Source: AP-15 sp963701815
Lineage (GTDB): Bacteria > Pseudomonadota > Alphaproteobacteria > ATCC43930 > CGMCC-115725
Reading direction: 5' to 3'
NCBI GenBank assembly: GCA_963701815.1
Contig: CAVPBN010000029.1
Coordinates: 20,887 to 84,886, forward strand
DNA: 64,000 nucleotides
In this document: one piece after another, positions 47,777 to 56,630 of the stretch
Layout: every line of letters begins with the position of its first letter
Position numbering within the stretch: position 1 is the stretch's first letter
The notes under the pieces: model-generated
Databases searched by the model: none
What the model saw: the letters and a program-made list of their open reading frames with translations, nothing else
Told to the model about the DNA's origin: nothing
Program-made: the position numbers and the translations under genes

Positions 47777-48393
47777 CCGGCGAGCGCGATCGTGCCCAGG
47801 CGAAACCTCCCGGGCAGCGCTGCGCCGACGACCAGCCGACAGCTCAGCGCCCGCGCAAGCAGGCCGGTGAAATAGCCCTGGATCGTGCGTGGCGTCAGCG
47901 CATCTGTCGGGGTGGCCAGGATCATGGCCGCAGCTTTTTCCGGCGGCAGCGCGGCCGCATCGCCGATCGCTTCGAGATCGGGGCCGCCTGCCCCCATCGT
48001 CAGCGCGAGCCGGCCGCCGCGCGGGAGGCTCTCGGCGCCGAGCAACAACAGGTTGCAGCAGAACTTGTGCCAGGCCGGCGACAGCGAGCGAAGCGGCGCC
48101 GGATACTCGCATTCGATCTTCGGGGCGTCGAAAAGGCCGGTTGCCAGATCCCACGGCGCGGCCCCGAAGAACTCGCCGTCGCCGCCGAAACCGTAAGCGA
48201 ACCGGTAGAATCGCAGCCGGTTGCCGGCGCGGCGCGCGCTGTCGGCGACGAGCGTTGCGGCCTCGTTCGAGAAACCGGCCCCCTCTTCGACGAGCAGTTC
48301 GACGCCGTTGCCGACGGCCGCGATCGGGCCGACCAGTTCATGACACAGGCGGGCGGTCAGCAGCTCCAAGACTCGGATGTCGATCTGGCTCAT
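47773..48393 (-). CDS. chpT: Histidine phosphotransferase ChpT
   Basis: Relays phosphate from the hybrid kinase CckA to CtrA and CpdR. The 206-residue protein has the phospho-accepting H18 in TARLCHELVGPIAAVGNGVE, then the dimeric helical hairpin (EAATLVADSARRAGNRLRFY, RFAYGFGG) and a degenerate ATPase-like domain (WHKFCCNLLLLGAESLPRGG). It converges with ctrA, the two stop codons overlapping within four bases. CckA and CpdR are not in the window. Confidence 0.9.
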   Translation of the reverse strand: MSQIDIRVLELLTARLCHELVGPIAAVGNGVELLVEEGAGFSNEAATLVADSARRAGNRLRFYRFAYGFGGDGEFFGAAPWDLATGLFDAPKIECEYPAPLRSLSPAWHKFCCNLLLLGAESLPRGGRLALTMGAGGPDLEAIGDAAALPPEKAAAMILATPTDALTPRTIQGYFTGLLARALSCRLVVGAALPGRFRLGTIALAG

Positions 48394-48638
48394 CGCTCGA
48401 TGCTGGCACGCGCTTGGCGTCTCGGCAACGGGCAGCCACCCTTAATGATCGTCGGAGGGCGGCATCGGTCGCTTTATCGGGCGGCGGAGATGCGTAGAAA
48501 CGCCGCGTCGGCTGGGCGGCATGCAATCGTATGCATCTTGGGAATGGACGTGCTATACCGCCGATGCGTAATAATAACGAATGTCAACCGTCCTGGACGC
48601 TGTCCATACGGGCGCAGTCGCATCGCAGGGAGCAAAAC

Positions 48639-50036
48639 GTGTCGGTCTTTTCGTGGCTCGATAAGGAGCAGATTGTCGCGCCGCCCGGCTACAGCCGATG
48701 GCTGATCCCGCCGGCGGCGCTGTGCGTCCATCTGTGCATCGGCCAGGCCTACGCCTTCAGCGTCTTCAACCTGCCGATGACCAGGCTGATCGGCATCGCA
48801 AAATCGGCGCCGGGGGATTGGAAGTTGACCGAACTCGGCTGGATCTTCAGCCTCGGCATCTTCTTTCTCGGCGTCTCGGCGGCATTGCTCGGGCGCTGGG
48901 TCGAGGAGGGCGGGCCGCGCCGGGCGATGTTCACCGCCGCCTTGTGCTGGGCCGGCGGCTTCTTTCTGTCGGCGATCGGCGCCTATCTGCACAATATCTG
49001 GATCATTTATTTCGGTTATGGCGTCCTCGGCGGGTTCGGGCTCGGCATCGGCTACATTTCGCCGGTTTCGACCTTGATCAAATGGTTTCCCGACCGGCCC
49101 GGCATGGCGACCGGCATGGCGATCATGGGTTTCGGCGGCGGCGCCTTTATCGCCGCGCCGCTGTCGGTTTGGCTGATGAGCAAGTTCGCGTCGCCGACCC
49201 ATGTCGGGGTCGCCGAGACCTTCATCGTCATGGGCATCATCTATTTCTGCTTCATGATGGTCGGTGCGGCGATCGTCCGCGTCCCCCGGCCCGGCTGGCT
49301 GCCGGCCGGCTATGTCGCGCCGACGCAATCGACGCGGCTCGTCACCAGGGAGAACGTCTTCGTCTACCACGCGCTGAAGACCCCGCAATTCTGGCTGATC
49401 TGGTGGGTGCTGTGCCTGAACGTGACCGCCGGCATCGGCGTGCTCGGCCAGGCGTCGGCGATGAGCCAGGAAATGTTCCCGGGGCGCGTCACCGTCACCG
49501 CGGCCGCCGGATTTGTCGGGCTGATGAGCCTGTTCAATATGGGCGGGCGTTTCTTCTGGGCGTCGGTCTCCGATTATCTCGGGCGCAAGAACACCTATTT
49601 TGTGTTCTTTATCCTCGGGATCATCCTTTATTCGGCGGTGCCGCATGCCGGGCAGGCGGGCAACGTCTCGCTGTTCGTGCTGTGTTTCCTCGTCATCATC
49701 AGCATGTATGGCGGCGGCTTTGCCACGGTGCCGGCGTATCTGCGCGACATGTTCGGCACCCGCTATGTCGGCGCCATCCACGGGCTCTTGCTGACCGCGT
49801 GGTCGATGGCCGGCATCTTCGGCCCGGTGCTGGTCAACTACATCCGCGAGTACAATCTGATGCACGGCGTGGCCAAGGCCCAGGCCTACAACGTCACGAT
49901 GTACGTGATGGCGGTGCTGCTGGTCGTCGGCCTCGCCTGCAACGCCTTTGTCGGAGCGGTCAGCGCACGCCACCACATGAAGGCGATGGCGGCCGACGAC
50001 GAGGTCGAAGGCGCGCCGGTATTCGGGAGGCAATGA
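48639..50036 (+). CDS. OFA-family (oxalate/formate antiporter-like) MFS transporter
   Basis: A 465-residue transporter with 12 membrane segments. Opening WLIPPAALCVHLCIGQAYAF and the central GFGGGAFIAAPLSVWLM and FNMGGRFFWASVSDYLGRK (A-motif) are typical of the OFA group, which moves oxalate, formate or related acids. GTG at 48639 is chosen because CAGGGAG precedes it; the longer frame upstream would add a hydrophilic stretch not found in relatives. It is followed at once by a 35-residue membrane protein whose start shares a base with its stop. Confidence 0.9.
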   Translation: MSVFSWLDKEQIVAPPGYSRWLIPPAALCVHLCIGQAYAFSVFNLPMTRLIGIAKSAPGDWKLTELGWIFSLGIFFLGVSAALLGRWVEEGGPRRAMFTAALCWAGGFFLSAIGAYLHNIWIIYFGYGVLGGFGLGIGYISPVSTLIKWFPDRPGMATGMAIMGFGGGAFIAAPLSVWLMSKFASPTHVGVAETFIVMGIIYFCFMMVGAAIVRVPRPGWLPAGYVAPTQSTRLVTRENVFVYHALKTPQFWLIWWVLCLNVTAGIGVLGQASAMSQEMFPGRVTVTAAAGFVGLMSLFNMGGRFFWASVSDYLGRKNTYFVFFILGIILYSAVPHAGQAGNVSLFVLCFLVIISMYGGGFATVPAYLRDMFGTRYVGAIHGLLLTAWSMAGIFGPVLVNYIREYNLMHGVAKAQAYNVTMYVMAVLLVVGLACNAFVGAVSARHHMKAMAADDEVEGAPVFGRQ

Positions 50037-50143
50037 TGTCGGGCAACGCGACGAAGCTGTTTCTCGCCTGGGGGTTTGTCGGCATCCCGCTGGTCTGGGG
50101 CGTCGTCCAGACCGCGCTCAACGCGCTCAAGCTGTTTCAATAG
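50036..50143 (+). CDS. MFS transporter small subunit
   Basis: A 35-residue single-pass membrane protein (FLAWGFVGIPLVWGVVQTAL core). Its ATG at 50036 shares the last base of the transporter's TGA, and GGGAGG lies five bases before it. Tiny partner proteins with a W-x-x-V-G-I-P-L-x-W-G-V pattern are found directly after OFA-type transporters, annotated as MFS transporter small subunit (recalled, not searched). Its 3' end overlaps the convergent mobA gene by 17 bases. Easily missed by gene finders because of its size. Confidence 0.8.
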   Translation: MSGNATKLFLAWGFVGIPLVWGVVQTALNALKLFQ

Positions 50144-50745
50144 CGGCGAGCAGCGCCGCGGCGGCGGCGAAATCCTCCGGCCGGTTGGCGTTGAAGAACG
50201 GGTCGACCGGGTGCACGGCGAACGGCACCGTCACGAGCTTGTGGCCTGCGGTCCATTGGTCGACCTTGCGCACCCCTTCCGCGACCACCGCCTGCCGCAG
50301 GTCCTCGCGCAGCCGGACCGGCCACAGCCCGAACACCGGGTGCGAGCGTCCGCCCGAGGCGGCGCAGGCAAGATCGGCGTCGGCCTCGGCGAGGCCTTGC
50401 GCCAGCCGCGCCACCAGATCGCGCGGCAGAAACGGCGCGTCGGTCGCGACGCTGACGATGCAGCAGCAATCCGGGCGGTTGCGCCGCCGCCCAGTCGAGC
50501 CCGGCCAGCACCCCGGCCAGCGGGCCGGCGAAATCGGCAACGCCGTCGGGAATTACCGGCAGGCCGAACCGGGCAAAGCGGGCCGGATCGCCATTGGCGT
50601 TGAGAACGAGCGTCTCGACCTGCGGCCGCAGCCGCCCGATGACCCGGTCGAGCAGGGTCACGCCGCCGAGCGGCCGCAGCGTCTTGTCGCCGCCGCCCAT
50701 GCGCCGCGACCGGCCGCCGGCGAGCAGCAGACCGACAACCTTCAC
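50127..50745 (-). CDS. mobA: Molybdenum cofactor guanylyltransferase MobA, frame broken near 50472-50476
   Basis: Attaches GMP to molybdopterin to form MGD. GTG start at 50745 within the fdhD stop (GTGA). The nucleotide loop LLLAGGRSRRMGGGDKTLRP (residues 6-25) and VIPDGVADFAGPLAGVLAGL are present; after AAAQPP an extra base in a short run of G (plus strand) shifts the frame, and VSVATDAPFLPRDLVARLAQ, GHKLVTVPFAVHPVDPFFN complete the fold. Repaired length about 205 residues is normal. Co-transcribed with fdhD, it supports formate dehydrogenase or other molybdoenzymes. Confidence 0.9.
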
Positions 50746-51626
50746 GCCGCCTCCTCGTCGGGCCGGCTCGATTTCCGGGCGAACCGCGGCGGCTCGTCCG
50801 CCACGGCTCGGATATCGCTGTCGAAGATGATGCGTTCGCTGCCGGCGAGCGCCGCAAAGCGCCTGCCCTTGGCGCGGCCGATCAGGGTCAGCCCGGCCTG
50901 GCGCGCCAGATCGACGCCCCAGGCGGTGAAGCCCGAGCGCGAGATCAGGATCGGGACGCCCATCTGCACCGTCTTGATCACCATCTCCGAGGTCAGCCGG
51001 CCGGTCGTGTAAAAAATCTTGCCGGCGGGCGCGACATCGAAGAGCCGCATATAGCCGGCGATCTTGTCGATCGCGTTGTGCCGGCCGACATCCTCCATAT
51101 AGAGGAGCGGCCGGTCCTCCTCGCACAAGACGCAGCCATGGATCGCCCCGGCGGCGAGATAGAGGCTGGGTGCGGTGTTGATCTTGCGGGAGAGCGCATA
51201 GAGCCACGAGGTGCGCAGCACCGCGCCGGGGTCGAGCCGGACCTCGTCGAATTTTTCCATCAGATCGCCAAACACGGTGCCCTGGGCGCAGCCCGAGGTC
51301 AGCGTCTTCTTCTTGAGCTTATCCTCGAAATCGGTCTCGCAATCGGTGCGGACGACGACGGTCTCGAGTTCCTCGTCGTAATCGATGCCGGTGATCCGGT
51401 CGTCGGTGCGCAGCATGTTCTGATTGATCAGATAGCCGACCGCGAGCCAGTCGGGATGGTCGCCGATCGTCATCATCGTGACGATCTCGCGCCCGTTCAG
51501 GAACAGAGTCAGCGGCCGCTCCATGACGACCCTGGTCTCGATCGCCTTGCCTTCCTGGTCGATGCCGGCAACCGAGCGGGTCAGCCGCGGGTCGTCGGGA
51601 TCGGGGCGGACGGTCAATTCCTGCAT
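50742..51626 (-). CDS. fdhD: Formate dehydrogenase accessory sulfurtransferase FdhD
   Basis: Passes sulfur to the molybdenum cofactor of formate dehydrogenase. About 294 residues with LFLNGREIVTMMTIGDHPDW, the sulfur-carrying loop TLTSGCAQGTVF, and the signature MEDVGRHNAIDKIAGYMRLF. The loop keeps one cysteine where Escherichia coli FdhD has CxxC; this single-Cys form occurs in other proteobacteria. It overlaps mobA by four bases. A formate dehydrogenase itself is not in the window. Confidence 0.93.
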   Translation of the reverse strand: MQELTVRPDPDDPRLTRSVAGIDQEGKAIETRVVMERPLTLFLNGREIVTMMTIGDHPDWLAVGYLINQNMLRTDDRITGIDYDEELETVVVRTDCETDFEDKLKKKTLTSGCAQGTVFGDLMEKFDEVRLDPGAVLRTSWLYALSRKINTAPSLYLAAGAIHGCVLCEEDRPLLYMEDVGRHNAIDKIAGYMRLFDVAPAGKIFYTTGRLTSEMVIKTVQMGVPILISRSGFTAWGVDLARQAGLTLIGRAKGRRFAALAGSERIIFDSDIRAVADEPPRFARKSSRPDEEAA

Positions 51627-51711
51627 CAGCCGATGATGGGGGCGGGCGGCTTCCGCCGCAAGCGGGCGATCCCATGTTTTGTGCTAGGGTAGCGGATCGA
51701 AGGGAGCCGAC

Positions 51712-52194
51712 ATGGCGCAACCGAAATCGCTCTACGACAAGGATTTCCTCGCCTGGTCCGAGCAGCAGGCTGCGGCCTTGCGAGCCGCGAGGCGCGACGG
51801 CTCGAACCGGCGTCTGGACTGGGAGAATCTGGCGGAGGAGATCGAGGATTTGGGCAGATCGCAACGATCCGCCGTCAGCAGCCACATCATGCGGATCATC
51901 CAGCATCTGGCCAAGCTCGACCATTCGCCGGCAGTCGAGCCGCGTGCCGGCTGGCGGAACACGATCCGTCTCGCGCGCGTCCAGATCGCAAGGCGCCTGG
52001 AGGACAATCCAAGCCTGAAGGCGGAACTGGGCCGCATGGTCGAGCAGGAAGCCCGGCGAGGAACCGAGCTGGCGATCAGCGAGCTGCAAGAGCAGGCAGA
52101 GATCGACGAGGTCGACGCGAACGTGCTGCGGCGCGTCCGGTACACACAAGAGCAGGTGCTCGGCGACTGGTTCCCCGAGGAGCCGCGCGGCTGA
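51712..52194 (+). CDS. DUF29 family protein
   Basis: A 160-residue helical protein of the DUF29 family: SLYDKDFLAWSEQQAAALRA, LDWENLAEEIEDLGRSQRSA, and SSHIMRIIQHLAKLDHSP are its hallmarks, followed by helices ending in ANVLRRVRYTQEQVLGDWFP. Function unknown; the family is expanded in cyanobacteria and some alphaproteobacteria and often appears as stray accessory genes. AGGGAG precedes the ATG. Stands alone between divergent fdhD and moaA. Confidence 0.88.
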   Translation: MAQPKSLYDKDFLAWSEQQAAALRAARRDGSNRRLDWENLAEEIEDLGRSQRSAVSSHIMRIIQHLAKLDHSPAVEPRAGWRNTIRLARVQIARRLEDNPSLKAELGRMVEQEARRGTELAISELQEQAEIDEVDANVLRRVRYTQEQVLGDWFPEEPRG

Positions 52195-52278
52195 AGCGGC
52201 GATAGCGAGATCGGGGGCGACATTGCCGGGCCGCCGCCCTATCTTAACGAGACAGGCTGCGCCGCGAACGAGAACTGC

Positions 52279-53271
52279 ATGATCGACCCGTTTGGACGGA
52301 CCATCACCTATCTGCGCGTATCGGTCACCGACCGCTGCGATTTCCGCTGCGTCTACTGCATGGCGGAAGAGATGAATTTTCTGCCGAAGGCCGAGCTGCT
52401 GACCCTCGAAGAGCTCGACCGGGTGTGCAGCGCCTTCATCCGGCTCGGCGTCAGAAAACTGCGCCTGACCGGCGGCGAGCCGCTGGTTCGCCGCGACATC
52501 ATGACCCTGTTCCGCTCGCTCGGCCGCCATCTCGAAGCCGGCGCGCTCGACGAATTGACCCTGACGACGAACGGCAGCCAGCTCGCCCGCCATGCCGCGG
52601 CACTGGCCGATTGCGGGGTCCGCCGCGTCAATGTTTCGCTCGACACGCTCGACCCGGCGAAATTCACCGAAATCACCCGCCGCGGCCGGCTCGAAATCGT
52701 GCTCGAAGGCCTCGCCGCCGCCAAGACCGCCGGTCTCGCGGTCAAGATCAACACCGTGGCGCTGCGCGGCGTCAATGAAGACGAGTTCGACGATCTGGTG
52801 GCCTGGTGCGGCGACCAGGGTTTCGACCTGGTGTTTATCGAGGTCATGCCGATGGGCGAGATCGGCGGCGAGAACCGGCTCGACCAATATCTGCCGCTGT
52901 CTATGGTTCGCGCCCGTCTGCAGCGGCGCTGGACCCTCGACGACAGCGATTACCGCACCGGCGGTCCGGCGCGCTATGCGACGGTGCGCGAGACCGGCCG
53001 GCGGCTCGGCTTCATCACCCCGCTGACCCACAATTTCTGTGAAAGCTGCAATCGGGTGCGGCTGACCTGCACCGGCACGCTCTATATGTGCCTCGGCCAG
53101 GAGGATGCGGCCGATCTGCGTACGCCGCTGCGCCGATCCGAGGGCGACGAGGCGCTCGATGCCGCCATTCGCGAAGCGATCGGCCGCAAGCCGAAGGGCC
53201 ATGATTTCATCATCGACCGCCGTCACCAGCGGCCTGCCGTCGCCCGCCACATGAGCGTGACCGGCGGGTGA
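52279..53271 (+). CDS. moaA: GTP 3',8-cyclase MoaA
   Basis: Radical-SAM enzyme for the first step of molybdenum-cofactor synthesis. The N-terminal [4Fe-4S] cluster is held by C20, C24 and C27 (TDRCDFRCVYCM), and the C-terminal cluster by CESCNRVRLTCTGTLYMCLG. LTGGEPLVRRD and LTLTTNGSQLARHA are SAM-site regions. The usual terminal Gly-Gly is replaced by an ending HMSVTGG, which still provides it. 330 residues, full length. Its stop overlaps the nadK start (GTGA). Confidence 0.95.
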   Translation: MIDPFGRTITYLRVSVTDRCDFRCVYCMAEEMNFLPKAELLTLEELDRVCSAFIRLGVRKLRLTGGEPLVRRDIMTLFRSLGRHLEAGALDELTLTTNGSQLARHAAALADCGVRRVNVSLDTLDPAKFTEITRRGRLEIVLEGLAAAKTAGLAVKINTVALRGVNEDEFDDLVAWCGDQGFDLVFIEVMPMGEIGGENRLDQYLPLSMVRARLQRRWTLDDSDYRTGGPARYATVRETGRRLGFITPLTHNFCESCNRVRLTCTGTLYMCLGQEDAADLRTPLRRSEGDEALDAAIREAIGRKPKGHDFIIDRRHQRPAVARHMSVTGG

Positions 53272-54056
53272 GCGTTCCGACACCGCGTGGACCTGCCCCG
53301 CGGATCGCGATCGTCGCGGCCGAAAACGAGGCCGCCCAGTCGGCGCTCGCCGAATTGCAGAGCCGGTATTCCTGGGTCGAGCCCGAACGGGCCGAGATCG
53401 TCGTCTCGCTCGGCGGCGACGGTTTCATGCTCGAGACCTTGCATCGATTTCTGCCGCAGGGCGTGCCGATCTACGGCATGCACCGGGGCAGCGTCGGCTT
53501 TCTGATGAACCTCTATCGGCCGGACGGGCTGTTCGAGCGGCTCGCCGAAGCCCAGCCGGTCGTGCTGCACCCGCTCGAAATGGTCGCCCACGACGTTGCC
53601 GGCGCCCGGCATCGCGCGCTGGCCTTCAACGAGGTCTCGCTGCTGCGCGAGACGCGCCAGGCGGCAAAGCTGCGGATCAAGGTCGACGGCGTCGTGCGGA
53701 TCGACGAATTGATGGCCGACGGCATTATGGTCGCGACGCCGGTCGGCAGCACCGCCTACAACCTGTCGGCGCACGGGCCGATCATCCCGCTCGGCGCCGG
53801 CGTCCTGGCGTTGACCCCGATCAGCGCGTTTCGGCCGCGGCGCTGGCGCGGCGCGCTGTTGCGTCACGAGGCGCGGGTCGCGATCGATGCGATCGAAACC
53901 GATAAGCGGCCGGTCAGCGCCGTCGCCGATTTCACCGAAGCGCGCGACGTGATCGCCGTCGAGATCCACGAGAACCGCGAAATCGCGATGACCTTGTTGT
54001 TCGACCACGAGGCCAACCTCGAAGAGCGCGTCTTCAAGGAGCAGTTCGCGACCTGA
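53268..54056 (+). CDS. nadK: NAD kinase
   Basis: Makes NADP from NAD. Motifs are IVVSLGGDGFMLETLH (GGDG with the catalytic Asp), the NE pair in ALAFNEVSLLRETR, and TPVGSTAYNLSAHGPIIPLG. At 262 residues it is the short alphaproteobacterial form. GTG start at 53268 overlaps moaA by four bases, so expression is coupled to a molybdenum-cofactor gene, an unusual but known neighbourhood. Confidence 0.94.
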   Translation: MSVPTPRGPAPRIAIVAAENEAAQSALAELQSRYSWVEPERAEIVVSLGGDGFMLETLHRFLPQGVPIYGMHRGSVGFLMNLYRPDGLFERLAEAQPVVLHPLEMVAHDVAGARHRALAFNEVSLLRETRQAAKLRIKVDGVVRIDELMADGIMVATPVGSTAYNLSAHGPIIPLGAGVLALTPISAFRPRRWRGALLRHEARVAIDAIETDKRPVSAVADFTEARDVIAVEIHENREIAMTLLFDHEANLEERVFKEQFAT

Positions 54057-54123
54057 GCCGCGCCCGATCGATCGCGTAGCATGGCGGGGGATTCGGATCC
54101 CCCAGCGGCACGGAGCTTCCCGG

Positions 54124-56493
54124 ATGGACGACATCGGACCTCCTTATGTCGGGCGCTCGCTGTTGCGGCGCGAAGACCGCCGGCTGTTGACCGGGCAGGG
54201 CCAATTCATCGCCGACCTCGTCCTGCCGCGCATGACCCATGCCGTCCTGGTGCGCAGCCCGATGGCGCACGCTCGTATCCGATCGGTCGATGTGTCCCGC
54301 GCCGCTGCGGCAGCCGGCGTGTTGGCCGCCTTCACCGGCGCGGATCTGCTGCGGATGCTGCCGCCGGTGCCCGAAGGCCAGATCTCGATGCCGAGCAAAT
54401 GGGCTACGGTAATCCAGCACAAATTCCTCAATCCGCAGCAGCCGATCCTGGCGCATGACAAGGTGCGCCACGTCGGCGAGGCGATGGCGATCGTCGTCGC
54501 CGAGAGCCGCAACCAGGCCGAGGATGCGGCCGAACGGATAATTTGCGATCTCGAAGAGCTGCCGGCGGTGGTCGACCCGGAGGCGGGTTTGCGCCCCGAC
54601 AGCCCGATCGTCCACGAACGATACGGGACAAATCTGATCGGCGCCTTCTCGGTCGGCAGGGGCGACTGCGATCTGGCAATGACCGGCGCCCGCCACCGGC
54701 TGCGGCGGCGTTTCTACCACCACCGCTACGCCGCCGTGCCGATGGAGTGCCGGGGCGTCGTCGCCGCCTACGATCCGCGCACCGACTCGGCGACGATCTG
54801 GTCCTCGACCCAAGTGGTCCACTTTGTCCGCCGCGAAGCGGCATCCCTCCTCGGCCTGCCCGAGGCGCGGGTGCGCTGCGTCGCGCTCGATGTCGGCGGC
54901 GGTTTTGGCGGCAAGGGCCATGTCTATCCCGAAGACCTGCTGATCGCCTTTCTCGCGCGCAAGATCGGCCGGCCGGTGCGATGGATCGAGGACCGGCGCG
55001 AGCACCTGATGAGTGCGACGCATTCGCGCGACCAACTGCACGATGTCGAAGTCGGTTTTGACGATGACGGCCGTATCGTCGCTTTGCGCGACGACTACCT
55101 CGTCGATGGCGGCGCCTGGAACCCGATCGGTTCGGGGGTCGCCTACAACACCGCGGTCCATCTGACCGGCCCGTACAAGATCGAGAACTGGGCGGCGAGC
55201 GGTCGGATCGTCGCGACCAACAAGGTCCCGAACGCGCCCTATCGCGGCGCCGGACGCCCCGAAGCCGCCTTCGCCATGGAGCGGACCATCGACCTGGTCG
55301 CGCGCAGCCTGGCCCTGGAACCGGCCGAGGCGCGCCGCCGCAACATGATCCGCGCCGACGAGATGCCGTATCGGGTCGGCGTCCCGTATCGCGACGGCGA
55401 GCCGATCGTCTACGACAGCGGCGACTATCCGGGCGCCCTGCAAAAAGCGCTCGACGCGGTCGGCGGGGTCGCCGCGTTCCGCCGGCGGCAGGCTGCGGCG
55501 CGGCAGGAGGGCCGCTATCTCGGGCTCGGGATCGGCTGCTATGTCGAAGGCACCGGGGTCGGACCGTTCGAAAGCGCCTTTATCCGCGTCGACCCGTCGG
55601 GGAAGATATACGTCTCGTGCGGGGCAGCCCCGCAGGGCCAGGGGATGGAGACGATCTTTTCTCAGATCGTCGCCGATTTGTGGAAGGTCGCTCCCGAGGA
55701 CGTCGTCCTGACTTTCGCCGACACCGCGGCGATCGCGATCGGCTTCGGCACTATGGCGAGCCGCAGCACCGTCACGGCTTCCGCCGCGATGCATGCTGCG
55801 AGCGGGCGGTTGCGCGAGAAGGTCTTCTCGATCGCCGCGCACCTGCTCGAATGCGCCCCCGCCGATCTCGAATTGCGCCCGGGACCGGATGGCGGCGGCG
55901 TCGGTGTCGTGGGTGTGCCGGGCGCGCAGGTGAGCCTCGCCCAAGTGGCGCAGGCGGCCCGGCCCGGCTGGGAGATCACTCGTCCGCCGGGGGTCGAGGC
56001 CGGTCTCGAGGAGACCTGTTACTGGCAGCCGCCGACCGTAACCTGGAGCTATGCCGCGCATGCCGCTATCGTCGAGGCCGACCGCGAGACCGGCCGGGTG
56101 ACGGTCGCGGATTACGCGGTCGCCCATGATTGCGGCGTCGTCGTCAACCCGATGCTGGTCGAGGGCCAGATCGCCGGCGGCACTGTCCAGGGCCTCGGCG
56201 GCATTCTCTGCGAAGCCATCGCTTACGACGCCAACGGCCAGCTCCTCAGCGGATCGTTGCTGGATTACGCATTGCCGAACGCCGGCGACGTCCCGCCGAT
56301 CAAGATCGTACATCAACAGTCGCCGTCGCCGCTCAACCCGCTCGGCGTCAAAGGCGTCGGCGAAGGGGGTGCTGTGGCGCCTCCGGCGGCGATCGCCAAC
56401 GCGGTCTGCGATGCGCTCGCCCCGTTCGGCGTCGAGGTGAATGCGACGCCGGTCAGGCCCGAGCAACTTGTCCGCGCCGCCCGGCAGGGCTGA
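54124..56493 (+). CDS. Xanthine-dehydrogenase-family molybdopterin subunit (CoxL-like, form II)
   Basis: Large molybdenum subunit of 789 residues. Domains: N-terminal Ald/Xan hammerhead (RSLLRREDRRLLTGQGQFIA) and molybdopterin-binding region (DVGGGFGGKGHVYPED, PYRGAGRPEAAFAMERTID). The end has GVKGVGEGGAVAPPAAIANA with the catalytic Glu. The active-site loop is PYRGAGR, the form II type, not the AYxCSFR of true CO dehydrogenase, so its substrate is probably another aldehyde or heterocycle. The medium (FAD) and small (2Fe-2S) subunits, normally next to it, are missing here. It stands after moaA-nadK in a molybdenum-related neighbourhood. Confidence 0.92.
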   Translation: MDDIGPPYVGRSLLRREDRRLLTGQGQFIADLVLPRMTHAVLVRSPMAHARIRSVDVSRAAAAAGVLAAFTGADLLRMLPPVPEGQISMPSKWATVIQHKFLNPQQPILAHDKVRHVGEAMAIVVAESRNQAEDAAERIICDLEELPAVVDPEAGLRPDSPIVHERYGTNLIGAFSVGRGDCDLAMTGARHRLRRRFYHHRYAAVPMECRGVVAAYDPRTDSATIWSSTQVVHFVRREAASLLGLPEARVRCVALDVGGGFGGKGHVYPEDLLIAFLARKIGRPVRWIEDRREHLMSATHSRDQLHDVEVGFDDDGRIVALRDDYLVDGGAWNPIGSGVAYNTAVHLTGPYKIENWAASGRIVATNKVPNAPYRGAGRPEAAFAMERTIDLVARSLALEPAEARRRNMIRADEMPYRVGVPYRDGEPIVYDSGDYPGALQKALDAVGGVAAFRRRQAAARQEGRYLGLGIGCYVEGTGVGPFESAFIRVDPSGKIYVSCGAAPQGQGMETIFSQIVADLWKVAPEDVVLTFADTAAIAIGFGTMASRSTVTASAAMHAASGRLREKVFSIAAHLLECAPADLELRPGPDGGGVGVVGVPGAQVSLAQVAQAARPGWEITRPPGVEAGLEETCYWQPPTVTWSYAAHAAIVEADRETGRVTVADYAVAHDCGVVVNPMLVEGQIAGGTVQGLGGILCEAIAYDANGQLLSGSLLDYALPNAGDVPPIKIVHQQSPSPLNPLGVKGVGEGGAVAPPAAIANAVCDALAPFGVEVNATPVRPEQLVRAARQG

Positions 56494-56630
56494 ACAGCCC
56501 CGTCGGCGGCGTCGGTTCCCGGTGGTCGGCACAACGGGACACGTCAACCAAATCGCAACTCGGATATCTGACGGTCGTCAGACGCCTACTCCTCACCTGG
56601 TCTTCCGTTTTCCCAGCCGGGAGAGTTTCA

